Source: Arachnopeziza araneosa
Lineage: Eukaryota > Ascomycota > Leotiomycetes > Helotiales > Arachnopezizaceae
Assembly (NCBI GenBank): GCA_003988855.1
Contig: QYAI01000033.1
Span: 186,001 to 250,000, forward strand
Direction of reading: 5' to 3'
DNA: 64,000 nucleotides
This document shows, piece after piece, positions 24,196 to 33,844 of this stretch. Below the pieces are notes generated by a model. That model was not told the origin of the DNA. It ran no database searches and worked only from the letters and a program-made list of their open reading frames with translations. Both the position numbers and the translations under genes were made by a program. Every line of letters starts with the position of its first letter. The stretch's first letter is position 1.

Positions 24196-25184
24196 TGTTT
24201 TCTGGCTTTGATTGGTGGAAATGGGTTGGTTGTTGTGATTTGGTGGATGGGAAGCCGCGAAGACGGACTCGAGATTGACTGTGTGGGGTTGTTGGTGGTA
24301 AGGGCGAGAGAATTTTGGTTGGTGAAGGGGCGTGTAGAGGGGGTTGGAAGGCACCTCGCTTAGAAGTCAACAAACACGAACTTCAACATCGCTGCACGGC
24401 TGGGATGGCCGAAAGTGATCTCGAGAGCAATGATGTGAGCTTATACAATAGCTATTTTAGAAGATTGTTATTTGAAAAGAGGGGAGAGAAGGAATAGAGG
24501 AAGGCCTCTGCTTGGAATTCAACAAACCCGGCATGAAAAGTCTCAACACGTGGAGTAATTGGCATGCGAGTAGAGATAATAATTATCAGTCACGACTAGA
24601 AAGAAAATACTCATATGTCTTTGATTCAAGACAAGCCGTCAAAGTTTTGGAGCATGTCAACTTCCTTTGTACCACATCAAGATAAGATTACAACCGCTAT
24701 GGAATTTAGCGCTTATGCTTGACTCGATGGTGTTGCTTCTGCCAGAAGAGTATCATGTCTTGACAAAACTCAGTAGCATATGCAACGTTCCGAGAAGAGA
24801 TTCCCATTGGTGGTGACATTAATAAATCACCTTAATCCAGTGCTTCAGCTAAAGCTTGCCCGTTTCTCGAATCTTCTCTGATCATGAAATTGACGGTATA
24901 TCCAGGGGGATTCTAGCTCGTCTTATCTTGATCGACTGTTCAAAACTAAATAGACACGAGAAGGAAAACCACAAGTTATTTTACCAACAACATGATAATA
25001 TCACAGGCACGCAGCTGGGAGCCATGTTTTTATAGGAAATGATTAAATTGCTGTTAGATTATCATACATGATCGTCGCTAGATATCTACTTGATATCGTG
25101 GTAAATGGATCAATAACTATCATGACATGTTGAAAAGCCAAATAGAAGATACTAGAGTGATCATCCTAGTCTTACCTGAGTCTT
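24196..25184. other. Intergenic region 3' of aah1
   Basis: About 1 kb without a convincing coding frame. Contains the 3' flank of adenine deaminase, which ends at 25185 on the minus strand. Confidence 0.45.
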
Positions 25185-26252
25185 TCAGTATCCTTCTTTA
25201 TATTTCTCGGCCCATTCATCAACTCTCGATAGCAATACCTTCTTCCTCTCTTCATCGCACCAACTGCCATCAATGGCAGATGTAGCGATGAAAATCCATT
25301 CCTTCAAGCTAAGGCCGAACGCTTCTTGCACCGCACAGTAATTATCCAAGATATATCCCCTAAAATAGGCTGGATCGTCGCTGTTTATACTGAACCTCAC
25401 ACCTTCATCCAGAAACCTTTTCACAGGTAGATCTGTGATTTTGGCGACGCAGTTCAGTCTGACGTTACTCAGAGGACACATTGTTACCAATGTCTGGTCT
25501 TTGGCAACTCTTTTCAGAAGTGCTTCATCCTGAACCAGGCGAATCCCATGATCAATCCTCTGCGTCTTGCAGATATCCAATGCTTTAGATATATATGTCG
25601 AATCACCTTCTTCCCCAGCATGTGCAGTCCTCCTGATTCCAGCCGATTCGGCAGCTGCATATACCTCTCTGAAAAGCTCCGGTGGAAATCCAACCTCACT
25701 GCTATCAAGCCCAATGCCTGCAACGGTTCCGTTGGAGAAATGACCCAGTGCCACAGCTTCTTGATATGCCACATGCGCATCGTCTTGAGATAAATGTCTG
25801 AGAAAGCACAATATCAGTTCTGATGTGAGGCCAAAATCCTTCTCTGCCCGTTTCTGCGCTGCGCTCAAGCCTGCCACCACCGTTGTATATGCAATCCCTC
25901 TGCTTGTATGTGCCTGCGGATCGAAGAAGATCTCAGCATGATGCACTCCATCTGTATGTGCATGAGAGAAGTACTCATATGCTAAAGATTCGAAATCAGA
26001 TTCTGTGATCAAGACAGACATTCCAATGAAATAGTAGTGGAGGAAGTCGTTCAGGTCTACGAATGTGTGGTATCGATCTTCGAGGGCTTCAGGGGATGCG
26101 AAAGATGCATCGATGCTGGTGTCTGGGAGAGCTATGCTGTTCGCTTCTGCAAGGCGAAAGAGAAGAGCGGGTGATAGAGAACCTTCGATGTGCAGGTGGT
26201 GTTCGCATTTGGGTAGGTCGTGGAGGAATTGGTGGTATTTTGCGTTGCACAT
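25185..26252 (-). CDS. aah1: Adenine deaminase (Aah1-type, adenosine deaminase family)
   Basis: 355 aa, intronless. It converts adenine to hypoxanthine in purine salvage. The start at 26252 (MCNAKYHQFLHDLPKCEHHL) matches the family N-terminus; the frame is open further upstream but has no ATG there. Metal and catalytic residues of the ADA superfamily are visible: H19 and H21 in EHHLHIEGS, the HAGEEG block (His ligand/Glu proton donor region), IDHGIRL (His), and SINSDDPAYF (Asp ligand). The fungal adenine-deaminase blocks LDSSEVGFPPELFREVY and VTMCPLSNVRLNCV are present, and the length matches yeast Aah1. This is distinct from true adenosine deaminases by these blocks. Cytoplasmic, no signal peptide. 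Confidence 0.93.
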   Translation of the reverse strand: MCNAKYHQFLHDLPKCEHHLHIEGSLSPALLFRLAEANSIALPDTSIDASFASPEALEDRYHTFVDLNDFLHYYFIGMSVLITESDFESLAYEYFSHAHTDGVHHAEIFFDPQAHTSRGIAYTTVVAGLSAAQKRAEKDFGLTSELILCFLRHLSQDDAHVAYQEAVALGHFSNGTVAGIGLDSSEVGFPPELFREVYAAAESAGIRRTAHAGEEGDSTYISKALDICKTQRIDHGIRLVQDEALLKRVAKDQTLVTMCPLSNVRLNCVAKITDLPVKRFLDEGVRFSINSDDPAYFRGYILDNYCAVQEAFGLSLKEWIFIATSAIDGSWCDEERKKVLLSRVDEWAEKYKEGY

Positions 26253-29200
26253 CGTGGTGTCTCGGGCCAACAATTGGTCCTGACAGATCTCGAGATGGTG
26301 AAGACTTGGTTGAAAGTATGAATTTGAGAATAGGTCTGTTGGGGGATGCAAGATTTCACTGCCTCGAAAGCTCGGTGGCGGCTGTATATCAGTTTCGGTG
26401 TGGAGTAAGAACTAGAAATACAATACGAGGGTGAAGGAAATGGTCGGCCGGAGGATTGCGAATGCTAACACTAAGATGGGCCAGTTGACATTAGGAAAGG
26501 CTCTGAGATGGAAAAACATGTGGATTTCCAGCACCTGGCAGAATGCTTACTCACCGCCTGCCTTGGATAGCGGCGTCCTCCGATTGGGAGTCTAGACAGG
26601 CGCAGAACCTCAATCCAATCCGCTTGTTTCGAAGGCGGAAGGTCTCCAGAGGAAGCCCTTCCCTCGGTCGTCTTGGCGTACTACCTTCCTATCGCCAGCC
26701 GTCCGTGTTTCTCTCTTCTTGCGAACCTCGAGCTCTCCATCCACCCAACCTTCCGACTTTGTGGCATCTGGACGCGGTTGACGTGGGGTTACCATCGAGG
26801 AAAGACATGGCGCACTCTTCGGCGGCGGTGGTGGTGGTGTTGGGGACGTTTCTGCATTCTTCCCTTGCAGACTCTTGGTATTACGACGTCGTCACCCACT
26901 GATGTCTCGGCGTGCCGGACATGATCTCCTCTATTCTGGTTTCCCAATGCGAAACATGCATAATGTTTCTCGGTGCTCCACGCGAGTAACAACCACTAGT
27001 TCTTCACCGGCAGCCGAGCCCAGTGGCTTTGTGTGACTCCATTTCGGTAAGTCGCCGATGCATGGCTGCGTGGTTGCGAATCGGATCTGCATCTGGAAAT
27101 CTCCGGTTGACGCTTGGTGCTGGCTTCCGTCGTACCAAGGCGACGAGCAGCTGAAAAGAGCCCATGGCCGCTTGTGAAGGAGGGTGGGATTTCGGAGAAG
27201 GAATCGAATTGAAACAAGCCTTGAGCCCAGCGACGTTTATGCGGGATCCGGTGACGGTTGGAAGTGGATAAGCTTCGATGGTGGTACCGTGTTCTTTTTC
27301 TACGGGACATATCTAAAAGTCGACGTCCACTACAGCCCAAGATACCTGAGAGAGGTGTTCTGGACAGACATGGCGTCTGGTAACCAGTTTCAGGTGTGCC
27401 TGTTCGGATTCGCACTCGGATGGCTCTGAAAGGACCGGTACGGGTAATCATTTCTAAATTTCAAAAGGGATTAATAGATATCTGATGTGCTTCATTCAAG
27501 TCCTGACCTGCTGCAGCAGGCCAAGCCTCCAGCCATTAAAGCGAACCCGCGGGGGCGTCTCGGCAAGGCTGCCGTACAGCACACCGTAAGACAGTCCACA
27601 ATACCACGAAGCCCTCCGTCCGTTAATGTACAGGTACACTGATTTTTCAGGGCCCGAGACATCGAAATCACTGCGTTGACTGTTTTGAAGTGCATGCAGT
27701 CTACTTCGAATTCAAGACATATCGTTACCAATATCGTAAATATAACGAACAGCCTTGGGAGAAAAAAGGGGGTTATATGCGTTGAGTTCCGCATACATCA
27801 ACACTCGATTGTGTCATCGCCTACAGCTTGTCTACAAGACTGGCATTTTGAACTCAACAAGGCGAATCTACCATTGGAGAAGAGCAACTCCGGCTTCGAC
27901 ACTCCCCTCTTAAAATATCTATTAATATTTCTGTTTGATTCACCTGTAAACTTTTGACTTTCCAAGGGTTAGGAAACCGAGGCTGAGCGATCTCAAAAGA
28001 GCCCGTGAGTGGCAGCTGTTGATAGGATTAGGCCTTTGTTCTTCACACCCAACACACCTTTCGATGATAGTATACCTTTATTTTGGAGAGCGAGGACCTT
28101 TTGGGGCGTACCAAATACCAAACCTCCCCTTCAACACAGCTTTCAAGGGGGTAGTTATCGCTGATCGCCACTTAAGTCTATGTCCGATCTATACCTGACG
28201 TCAAAACTTGATGGGCGCTGCACTAACCGAGCTTTGGGCTTCCCCTCCTTCTGGAGCAATGCCAGTATCGGCAGCGGATAAGTTTTGCACCCTGCAACTA
28301 TCCAATGCAAAATAGATGATGTTTCCGACTGCAAGCTCGGGGGTGACGGACGGAGTGCTAATTGTATCGACGGCAGATGGCGTCCGGCGTGGCATGAAAG
28401 TCAGAGACAGTGAAACACGAAAATAAGACGAGTAGGCGAAGTAGCACGACCGGCTCGTTCTCCGTCAACCGACGTCCTAGCGGGAGCGCCCAAAGGTTGA
28501 ATTTTCCAAAAGTGGACGTGACTTGTAAGTTGTCACATTGACGAGTTTGACTAACAGGAATAAATAAATGAGATTTGGAAAAGGAAAGGCGCTACAACAA
28601 GCCATGAAGAAGGTGTCCTCGTGCGCTTCCAAGCAGCCATCAGATGATGGCCAGCATCAATCTATAGGGTTCCATGCGGCAAAACTGAATTTCTGGCTCT
28701 TTGGATAAGCCTAGGTGGACCGTCCTATGCTATGCCACGAGTTATCACGGTCGACGGTGATAAGTTACACTGCTGCTGCTGGGCTGGACCAGGCCAGGCC
28801 AGGCCAGGAGCCGCCGTGTGGTGAGTGGTTCGCGGCAGTCATTCGGCGCGCCGGCGGGGGCTTGGAAAATCAGACAAGGACCGCACGGTGTTGGCAAAGA
28901 ATCTTCCTAAGGCTGCCGACCAAGAGGCTTTCCCTTTCTCGACCGTCCCCGACCGTCCCCGACCGTCCCCGTCCCCGTCCCGCTCTCCGCAGCGCGCCAC
29001 CATGCTGCGTGATGGCCTGAGATCCCGCGGCGCTTGCCATGACCTGGGCGGGCCTCCCTGTCGCTGCAGTATCCATCAGTGTGCAACCCCTCAGTGAGCC
29101 TCCTGGTTCCAGCAAGGCCGTGCCGAAGATGGGAGCCCTCCCATGGATGGAGCCTTTGGCGACGGGCACGAACGTTCGGGCTCGCCAGCTCGGATTGGCG

Positions 29201-29632
29201 CACCACCCCCAGGACCTGCAGCTGCAAAGGGAGTGCGGCCCAGCCTGTGGAGCGGCGAGCGAATCAGAATGTGCTCCCCAGCAGTTGAACGCCCCTCGAC
29301 GATGACGCATGAAGACTCCCTGTGGCGAAGCATCACTCAGATCCCCCGCCCCGAAAGAAGGAAAAGCAAACATCGCTCCCGCCCGAAAGAAATTGGAAGG
29401 TCGGAGATGCTGCAGTGGTTAATCTACTGCCCCATTGGGTTGGCGCGTCTCCCTCACGGCATGCGCTGGGGCGCCAAAGAAAATTCGGATGCTTTGACGC
29501 GGCATCTCAAACTCATATGAGCTTCCCTGGTCCCAGGCCATATTCTGACTGAAAAAACCTTTCGGTCAGGGACCTGCCAAAACTGCTCCCCAACAGCCCT
29601 GCATACATTGTCATGCTGATCGTGGACGGAGC
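26253..29632. other. Gene-poor region with small simple repeats
   Basis: About 3.4 kb with no gene I can support. GC content rises from about 28.7 kb onward and long open frames overlap on both strands, which is expected by chance there. Simple repeats: four CCAGG units at 28789-28808; three GACCGTCCCC units at 28941-28970 running into GTCCCC units to about 28981. A signal-peptide-like short frame (MAHSSAAVVVVLGTFLHSSL, from about 26808) stops after roughly 31 codons and cannot be extended convincingly. Confidence 0.4.
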
Positions 29633-30484
29633 ATGGACCTCGAGACATCCTCCGAACAACCCTTGCCCCACTGCCCCCCCGAGGAATCCACTCAGAAAGC
29701 ATCATGCTGTAAGGATTGCAGGTACCGCATCTTATCCGATCTGGACTATTCCCACTACCAGAACCAGTTCTTCGAGCCTTCGCACGCTCAGTCGAACCGC
29801 ACAGGGGACGACGACGACGACGACGCGGTAAACCTCTCCCAAGCAGTCTAGTGTGCCAAGATTGATGCTAGAGATATAGGCCATTTCCTGTCATCTTCAA
29901 AACGCATCCGACTAACCACCCAGCATTGCACACGTGCGGCTGCAGAATCTGAAGTGCACACGATACGGGATCCAAAAACGCCCAGCGATTCCAATCAGGC
30001 GGATTTCTTTCTCGAAAAGTCTGGATCATCACTACTTTTGCTCTTGCAACCTATCAACGGGCCGAACCTCTCGGCAGACTCAACCGGAAGGAGTGCCTGC
30101 AAGCATGCGTTTGTGTGCAGTGAAGACATCAAACCGCCAGTCATACGCCACTTTTCGGAGAGCCTGCAGTGGGTGAGGAGGGAGCGAGAGCTTACTGTCA
30201 AGAGCTCCATTCAAGCAAAGGCCCTGGTGCGTATACAAATCTACAGACGCTTAACCCCTGATTCTTGGATTCCCATGAAGACTCATCAGTACCCAATCTT
30301 CGTACAAGCTCTTGGAGCAAATGCACATCATTCCCGCGGCATGACAGAAGTATTTGCCGACCGAGCCATTGGAAGAGAAGAAGCCTGCAAGTGCAGGCCT
30401 CCACCCCTATCTACACAGAGTACGACGAACGGGGATGCTTCAGGAGTTCCCGAAGAAGTTGATGTCTTTGCGTTCGGGGTGTAA
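29633..30484 (+). CDS. Hypothetical two-exon gene, unknown function
   Basis: Proposed CDS join(29633..29827, 29924..30484), 251 aa. Exon 1 (65 codons from ATG) has a Cys cluster (SCCKDCRYR) and an Asp run (GDDDDDDA). The 96 nt intron has donor GTAAAC, branch ACTAAC and acceptor CAG, in phase 0, and the second exon stays open for 186 codons (for example FFLEKSGSSLLLLLQPINGP and LTPDSWIPMKTHQYPIFVQA). No family is recognised. The surrounding GC-rich DNA has chance frames on both strands, so the call rests on the good intron borders and the open frame. The stop codon (30482-30484) sits at the base of a perfect hairpin described separately. Confidence 0.35.
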
Positions 30485-30510
30485 GGTACGGTATCGAAAT
30501 ACCGTACCTT
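30483..30510. repeat. Perfect 12 bp inverted repeat with 4 nt loop
   Basis: Arms AAGGTACGGTAT (30483-30494) and ATACCGTACCTT (30499-30510) are exact reverse complements separated by CGAA. In RNA this would be a strong stem-loop. It overlaps the stop codon of the proposed gene 29633-30484, so it might act in 3' end formation, or be a miniature element relic. The core GGTACGGTA recurs at about 31018 and 60153. Confidence 0.7.
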
Positions 30511-31444
30511 CCTCTTACCATATGAGGCAAGTCTACTCCCCTACCAATAAACGAAGAAATCGTGGAGAGGTGGAGTTTGTGGACGTGGACAACTGGAGCC
30601 AGGGTTTTGCACCGCCATCGCTCCGTTAACAACGCACAGCACAAGGTTATCCGGGAAGCAAGGCAAGGCCTACTAGGCTTATAAATATTTTCGCGGACCT
30701 TTGCTTCAAATGCTTGTAGTGTCATGGTTTTTGTCTATCCTTGGCATTGGTTTACTCCAGATTTCCCAATCAGCCTTAAAGCACCCCCGGATGGTCAATG
30801 CCTGGCCTCCGTCATATACCCTCCTACATCAATCAACCCGCACCAGTCAAACTCCCCTCGCGAATTCTTATCACTCCTTTGTCGGCATTTTCTTTTCTCT
30901 CAACCTTTCTTTACCGCACCAATATGACAATTCCGCCAACGCAAGCAGACTTTTCCACCAACGATATCACTCAACGCTCCTACTGACCACCTGCCCTGCC
31001 ACAGATTGAGATCGAGTACGGTACGGATCACTTGCCGACATCTGACAACTCGGAATTTCGCTCTCGAGTGGGGAAGTTTGTTGGCCGAGCTAGCTGCATA
31101 TTCCATCGGGATTCAGCAGTCCTGAGGTTGTACGGGAGTGAGGTGGGCGGCGTATTACGGATTGACCAAGAACCAACCAAGCATTGATTCAATATTTTTT
31201 GGAGACAGTTGATGTTCTGACTGACAAGACTTTCCCCTGAGCAACGTTACCCCAACTCCCGTGAAAAACCACGAGGTCCCGGTGGATCGGGTTAAGCCCT
31301 CTTTCGACATTTAGGCAGGCCTGTAGATTTTATGCAATGAGGCTGGGAATCTAGCTGGCTTTCACTTCTTTCTATCCTATATCTCAGACCAACAACACCT
31401 GCTAGTTTCCATTTGGATAAAAGTACCGAGTGTGGACTTTTAAG
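30511..31444 (+). promoter_or_regulatory. Upstream region of the Zn2Cys6 regulator
   Basis: About 0.93 kb. A plus-strand frame at 30701-31009 is open but featureless. CT-rich sequence near 30880-30930 and 31360-31400 may be promoter or leader. No defined element recognised. Confidence 0.35.
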
Positions 31445-33844
31445 ATGGCGGGGTTGACACAAAACACATATTTACGTTCCCCGATACCTTCGAATAAATC
31501 TTACGACTCGTCGTCGGTCTCTTCTGCAGCTTCGCCCCGGCCACAAGGAGCATACGAAGGAGGGTTGATGGGTGCATCGCCACGGCCGATGAGCGGACAG
31601 CATCCTCACCATATGAGTATGATTCCTGGCCCACCGTACACCCCAAGTCCCTTTCAGAATCAATACAGTTCAGCGACAACGTCCCCAGGTCCCCCAGGAA
31701 TGGAGTCAATGGCATCTACTGGCTCTTCTAGCGGAACTCCGGGAGCATCAGGACAAATGTCTTCAGCAAGCATGCAAGCGCAGAAGAGAGCCTATCGCCA
31801 GAGACGGAAGGATCCAAGTTGTGACGCGTGTAGAGAGCGCAAAGTCAAATGTGATGCGACTGAAACCACCAGCTGTTCAGAGTGTTCAAGCAGAAATGTC
31901 AAATGCCAATTCACAAAGGAGACAAATCGTCGCATGTCATCGATCAAGCAAGTACAAGACCTAGAGAAGCAGATTACTCAGGTTAAGAGAGAGAATTCCC
32001 AACTGCTCCTAATGTTAAACGCTCGAGAGGGAGGAATGGAGCTTGAGGATGGGCCTCAAACAATGCCGCTCCAACTCCCTGAGATTGGATCCCACCCAAA
32101 GAGAAGGCTGAGACCACCTCCACCACAAGAATTATCAAGAGTGCGAACGAATATACGAAACTTTGGCCGAGGGATCTTCAAACCTCCTGCTCCTTACCGT
32201 CATATTGGGACTCAAGCGCATTTCAATCCTCCTCGTCCAGAGCTTCCACCAAAACACATATCCGACCATCTTCTCAGCTCCTACTACGCGTCTGTGCATG
32301 TCATGATCCCTATTCTTCACTGGCCCACCTTTGAGCAGGAGTACGAGGTGGTTTACAAGTCGGGAACCTTGCAAGGAGTTCCGCCAGTCTGGACTTCACT
32401 TTTTTTCGCTGTATTGGCAGTCGGGGTTTTATTTAGCACGGAATCTTTTGTCCACCGTCCACAGAAGGGACAGGAATATATGGAGACATCTCGAATGCTG
32501 CTTGATACTTGGAATGACGAGTTTGTGATCGATCACGCACGAGCTGCCATTCTAACTAGTATATTCCTCACTGAGATGAATCTCAAATCCGCAGCTTGGA
32601 CGTGGCTAGCGTCTGCTCTACGAATCTCGCAAGATATCGGGTTGCACTCTGAAACAGGACCATGGCCAGTGATTGAATCCGAAATGCGTCGCAGAGTTTG
32701 GTGGGGAATATACGTTTGGGATAGGCACATGTCTCTTGAACTCGGACGCCCACTGCTAATTGAAGACGCAGACTGCGATGTCAGTCTCCCAGCAGCAATC
32801 GACGATCACTACATCCACGATGGTGGAATGATGGTTCCTAATGGCGCCTCTCCACTGACCAACTTCATCCTGCCAATCATTCACGTTGTGCGAGCGGTAT
32901 CTCAATTAATCAAGACCCTCAAATCACCAATCATCTCTCCTTCGACACTCCAAACCTTTGACTCCCACTTCGCGGCTTGTATGGCAGCCTTTCCACCAGC
33001 CTGTCAACTCTCTGCTCACGAACCCCTCGATCCGCGTATGCTCGCTCCCGTCTGCCATCTTATGAACGCTCGCCTGATTCTCCATCGTCATAATCTTACT
33101 ACATCCTGTCCAGCAGAAGTCCGCGCCAATGCTATTGAGCAATGCATCCGCACTGCGCTCGACTCGACCAATCTTCTGGCACGAGCTATGGCTTCCTCTG
33201 CATCTGCAAATCCCGCATTCCCACCATTTGGTCCAACAGCTAACGCAATGACTTGCACGCACATCTGGCGTTGCACGCTGTTCCTGCTCTTTGGAGGTCA
33301 CTTCGATGCCGCTCTCACCTGTATCCGGGCCTCATCTAGTATTGGGACATTGAGAGACGTCAACGTGTGCTGTGGGCGCAATGTAGCTTTCTTCTTAGGA
33401 GTATTGATAGACAAACGACGCTCAGGCGGACTGGTAGGGAGCAGAGACTACCGGGGCGAGAGGGAGCTGGACGAAGAGCTCGTGGCTTATGTTTCTGGCG
33501 ATCTGCAAGCCAATCCGGAAAACAGTTGGGTATGGGCTGGCAGCGAGACGGGCATGAATCTTGGGAGTGGAAGCAGAGAGAAGATCGCACCGAGTGCGAC
33601 GTTATTAGGAGTTGGGGGTATTGGAGATGGGACTACCATCCTCACCGAAGCAGAAGCACGAGACTGGGGAGGGTGGGAGAGAGTGGAATACTTGGTTGGC
33701 GTACTGGCACGAGAACAGGGCGGATTTGCGCAGCCCATCCATTCAAGATACGGTTCTGGGAGTAGTGGAGGAGGGGTGGGCTCGGATAGGAGTCAGGATC
33801 GAAATAGAGGCAACGAGAGAATGAGCATCACGAACATCATCTAA
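31445..33844 (+). CDS. Zn2Cys6 fungal-specific transcription factor
   Basis: 799 aa, no intron. The frame is open five codons earlier but begins with GTG, so the ATG at 31445 (MAGLTQNTYL) is used. Residues ~1-115 are Ser/Pro/Gly-rich and disordered. The binuclear zinc cluster is at residues 126-154 with exact spacing C-x2-C-x6-C-x7-C-x2-C-x6-C (SCDACRERKVKC, then SCSECSSRNVKC), followed by a coiled-coil linker (VQDLEKQITQVKRENSQLLL). The fungal_trans regulatory domain starts near residue 265 (SYYASVHVMIPILHWPTFEQ) and includes the usual W/R-rich block (SEMRRRVWWGIYVWDRHMSL, LGRPLLIEDADCDV). The tail is Gly/Ser-rich. A nuclear DNA-binding regulator. Target pathway cannot be read from the sequence. 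Confidence 0.92.
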   Translation: MAGLTQNTYLRSPIPSNKSYDSSSVSSAASPRPQGAYEGGLMGASPRPMSGQHPHHMSMIPGPPYTPSPFQNQYSSATTSPGPPGMESMASTGSSSGTPGASGQMSSASMQAQKRAYRQRRKDPSCDACRERKVKCDATETTSCSECSSRNVKCQFTKETNRRMSSIKQVQDLEKQITQVKRENSQLLLMLNAREGGMELEDGPQTMPLQLPEIGSHPKRRLRPPPPQELSRVRTNIRNFGRGIFKPPAPYRHIGTQAHFNPPRPELPPKHISDHLLSSYYASVHVMIPILHWPTFEQEYEVVYKSGTLQGVPPVWTSLFFAVLAVGVLFSTESFVHRPQKGQEYMETSRMLLDTWNDEFVIDHARAAILTSIFLTEMNLKSAAWTWLASALRISQDIGLHSETGPWPVIESEMRRRVWWGIYVWDRHMSLELGRPLLIEDADCDVSLPAAIDDHYIHDGGMMVPNGASPLTNFILPIIHVVRAVSQLIKTLKSPIISPSTLQTFDSHFAACMAAFPPACQLSAHEPLDPRMLAPVCHLMNARLILHRHNLTTSCPAEVRANAIEQCIRTALDSTNLLARAMASSASANPAFPPFGPTANAMTCTHIWRCTLFLLFGGHFDAALTCIRASSSIGTLRDVNVCCGRNVAFFLGVLIDKRRSGGLVGSRDYRGERELDEELVAYVSGDLQANPENSWVWAGSETGMNLGSGSREKIAPSATLLGVGGIGDGTTILTEAEARDWGGWERVEYLVGVLAREQGGFAQPIHSRYGSGSSGGGVGSDRSQDRNRGNERMSITNII

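Noticed and set aside
26253..26351. N-terminal extension of adenine deaminase
   Set aside because: Extension begins with TTG and has no ATG; the start at 26252 matches the family N-terminus.
26808..26902. Short frame beginning with a signal-peptide-like sequence
   Set aside because: Stops after about 31 codons and I found no in-frame splice to a continuing exon; kept only as a note.
28870..29373. 167-codon minus-strand frame overlapping several others
   Set aside because: GC-rich DNA with simultaneous long frames on both strands; no motif and no preferred frame.
29400..29480. Possible tRNA-like stretch (GCAGTGGTTAATCTACTGC)
   Set aside because: No acceptor stem, no GTTCRA T-arm and no matching anticodon arm could be drawn; no tRNA found elsewhere in the window either.
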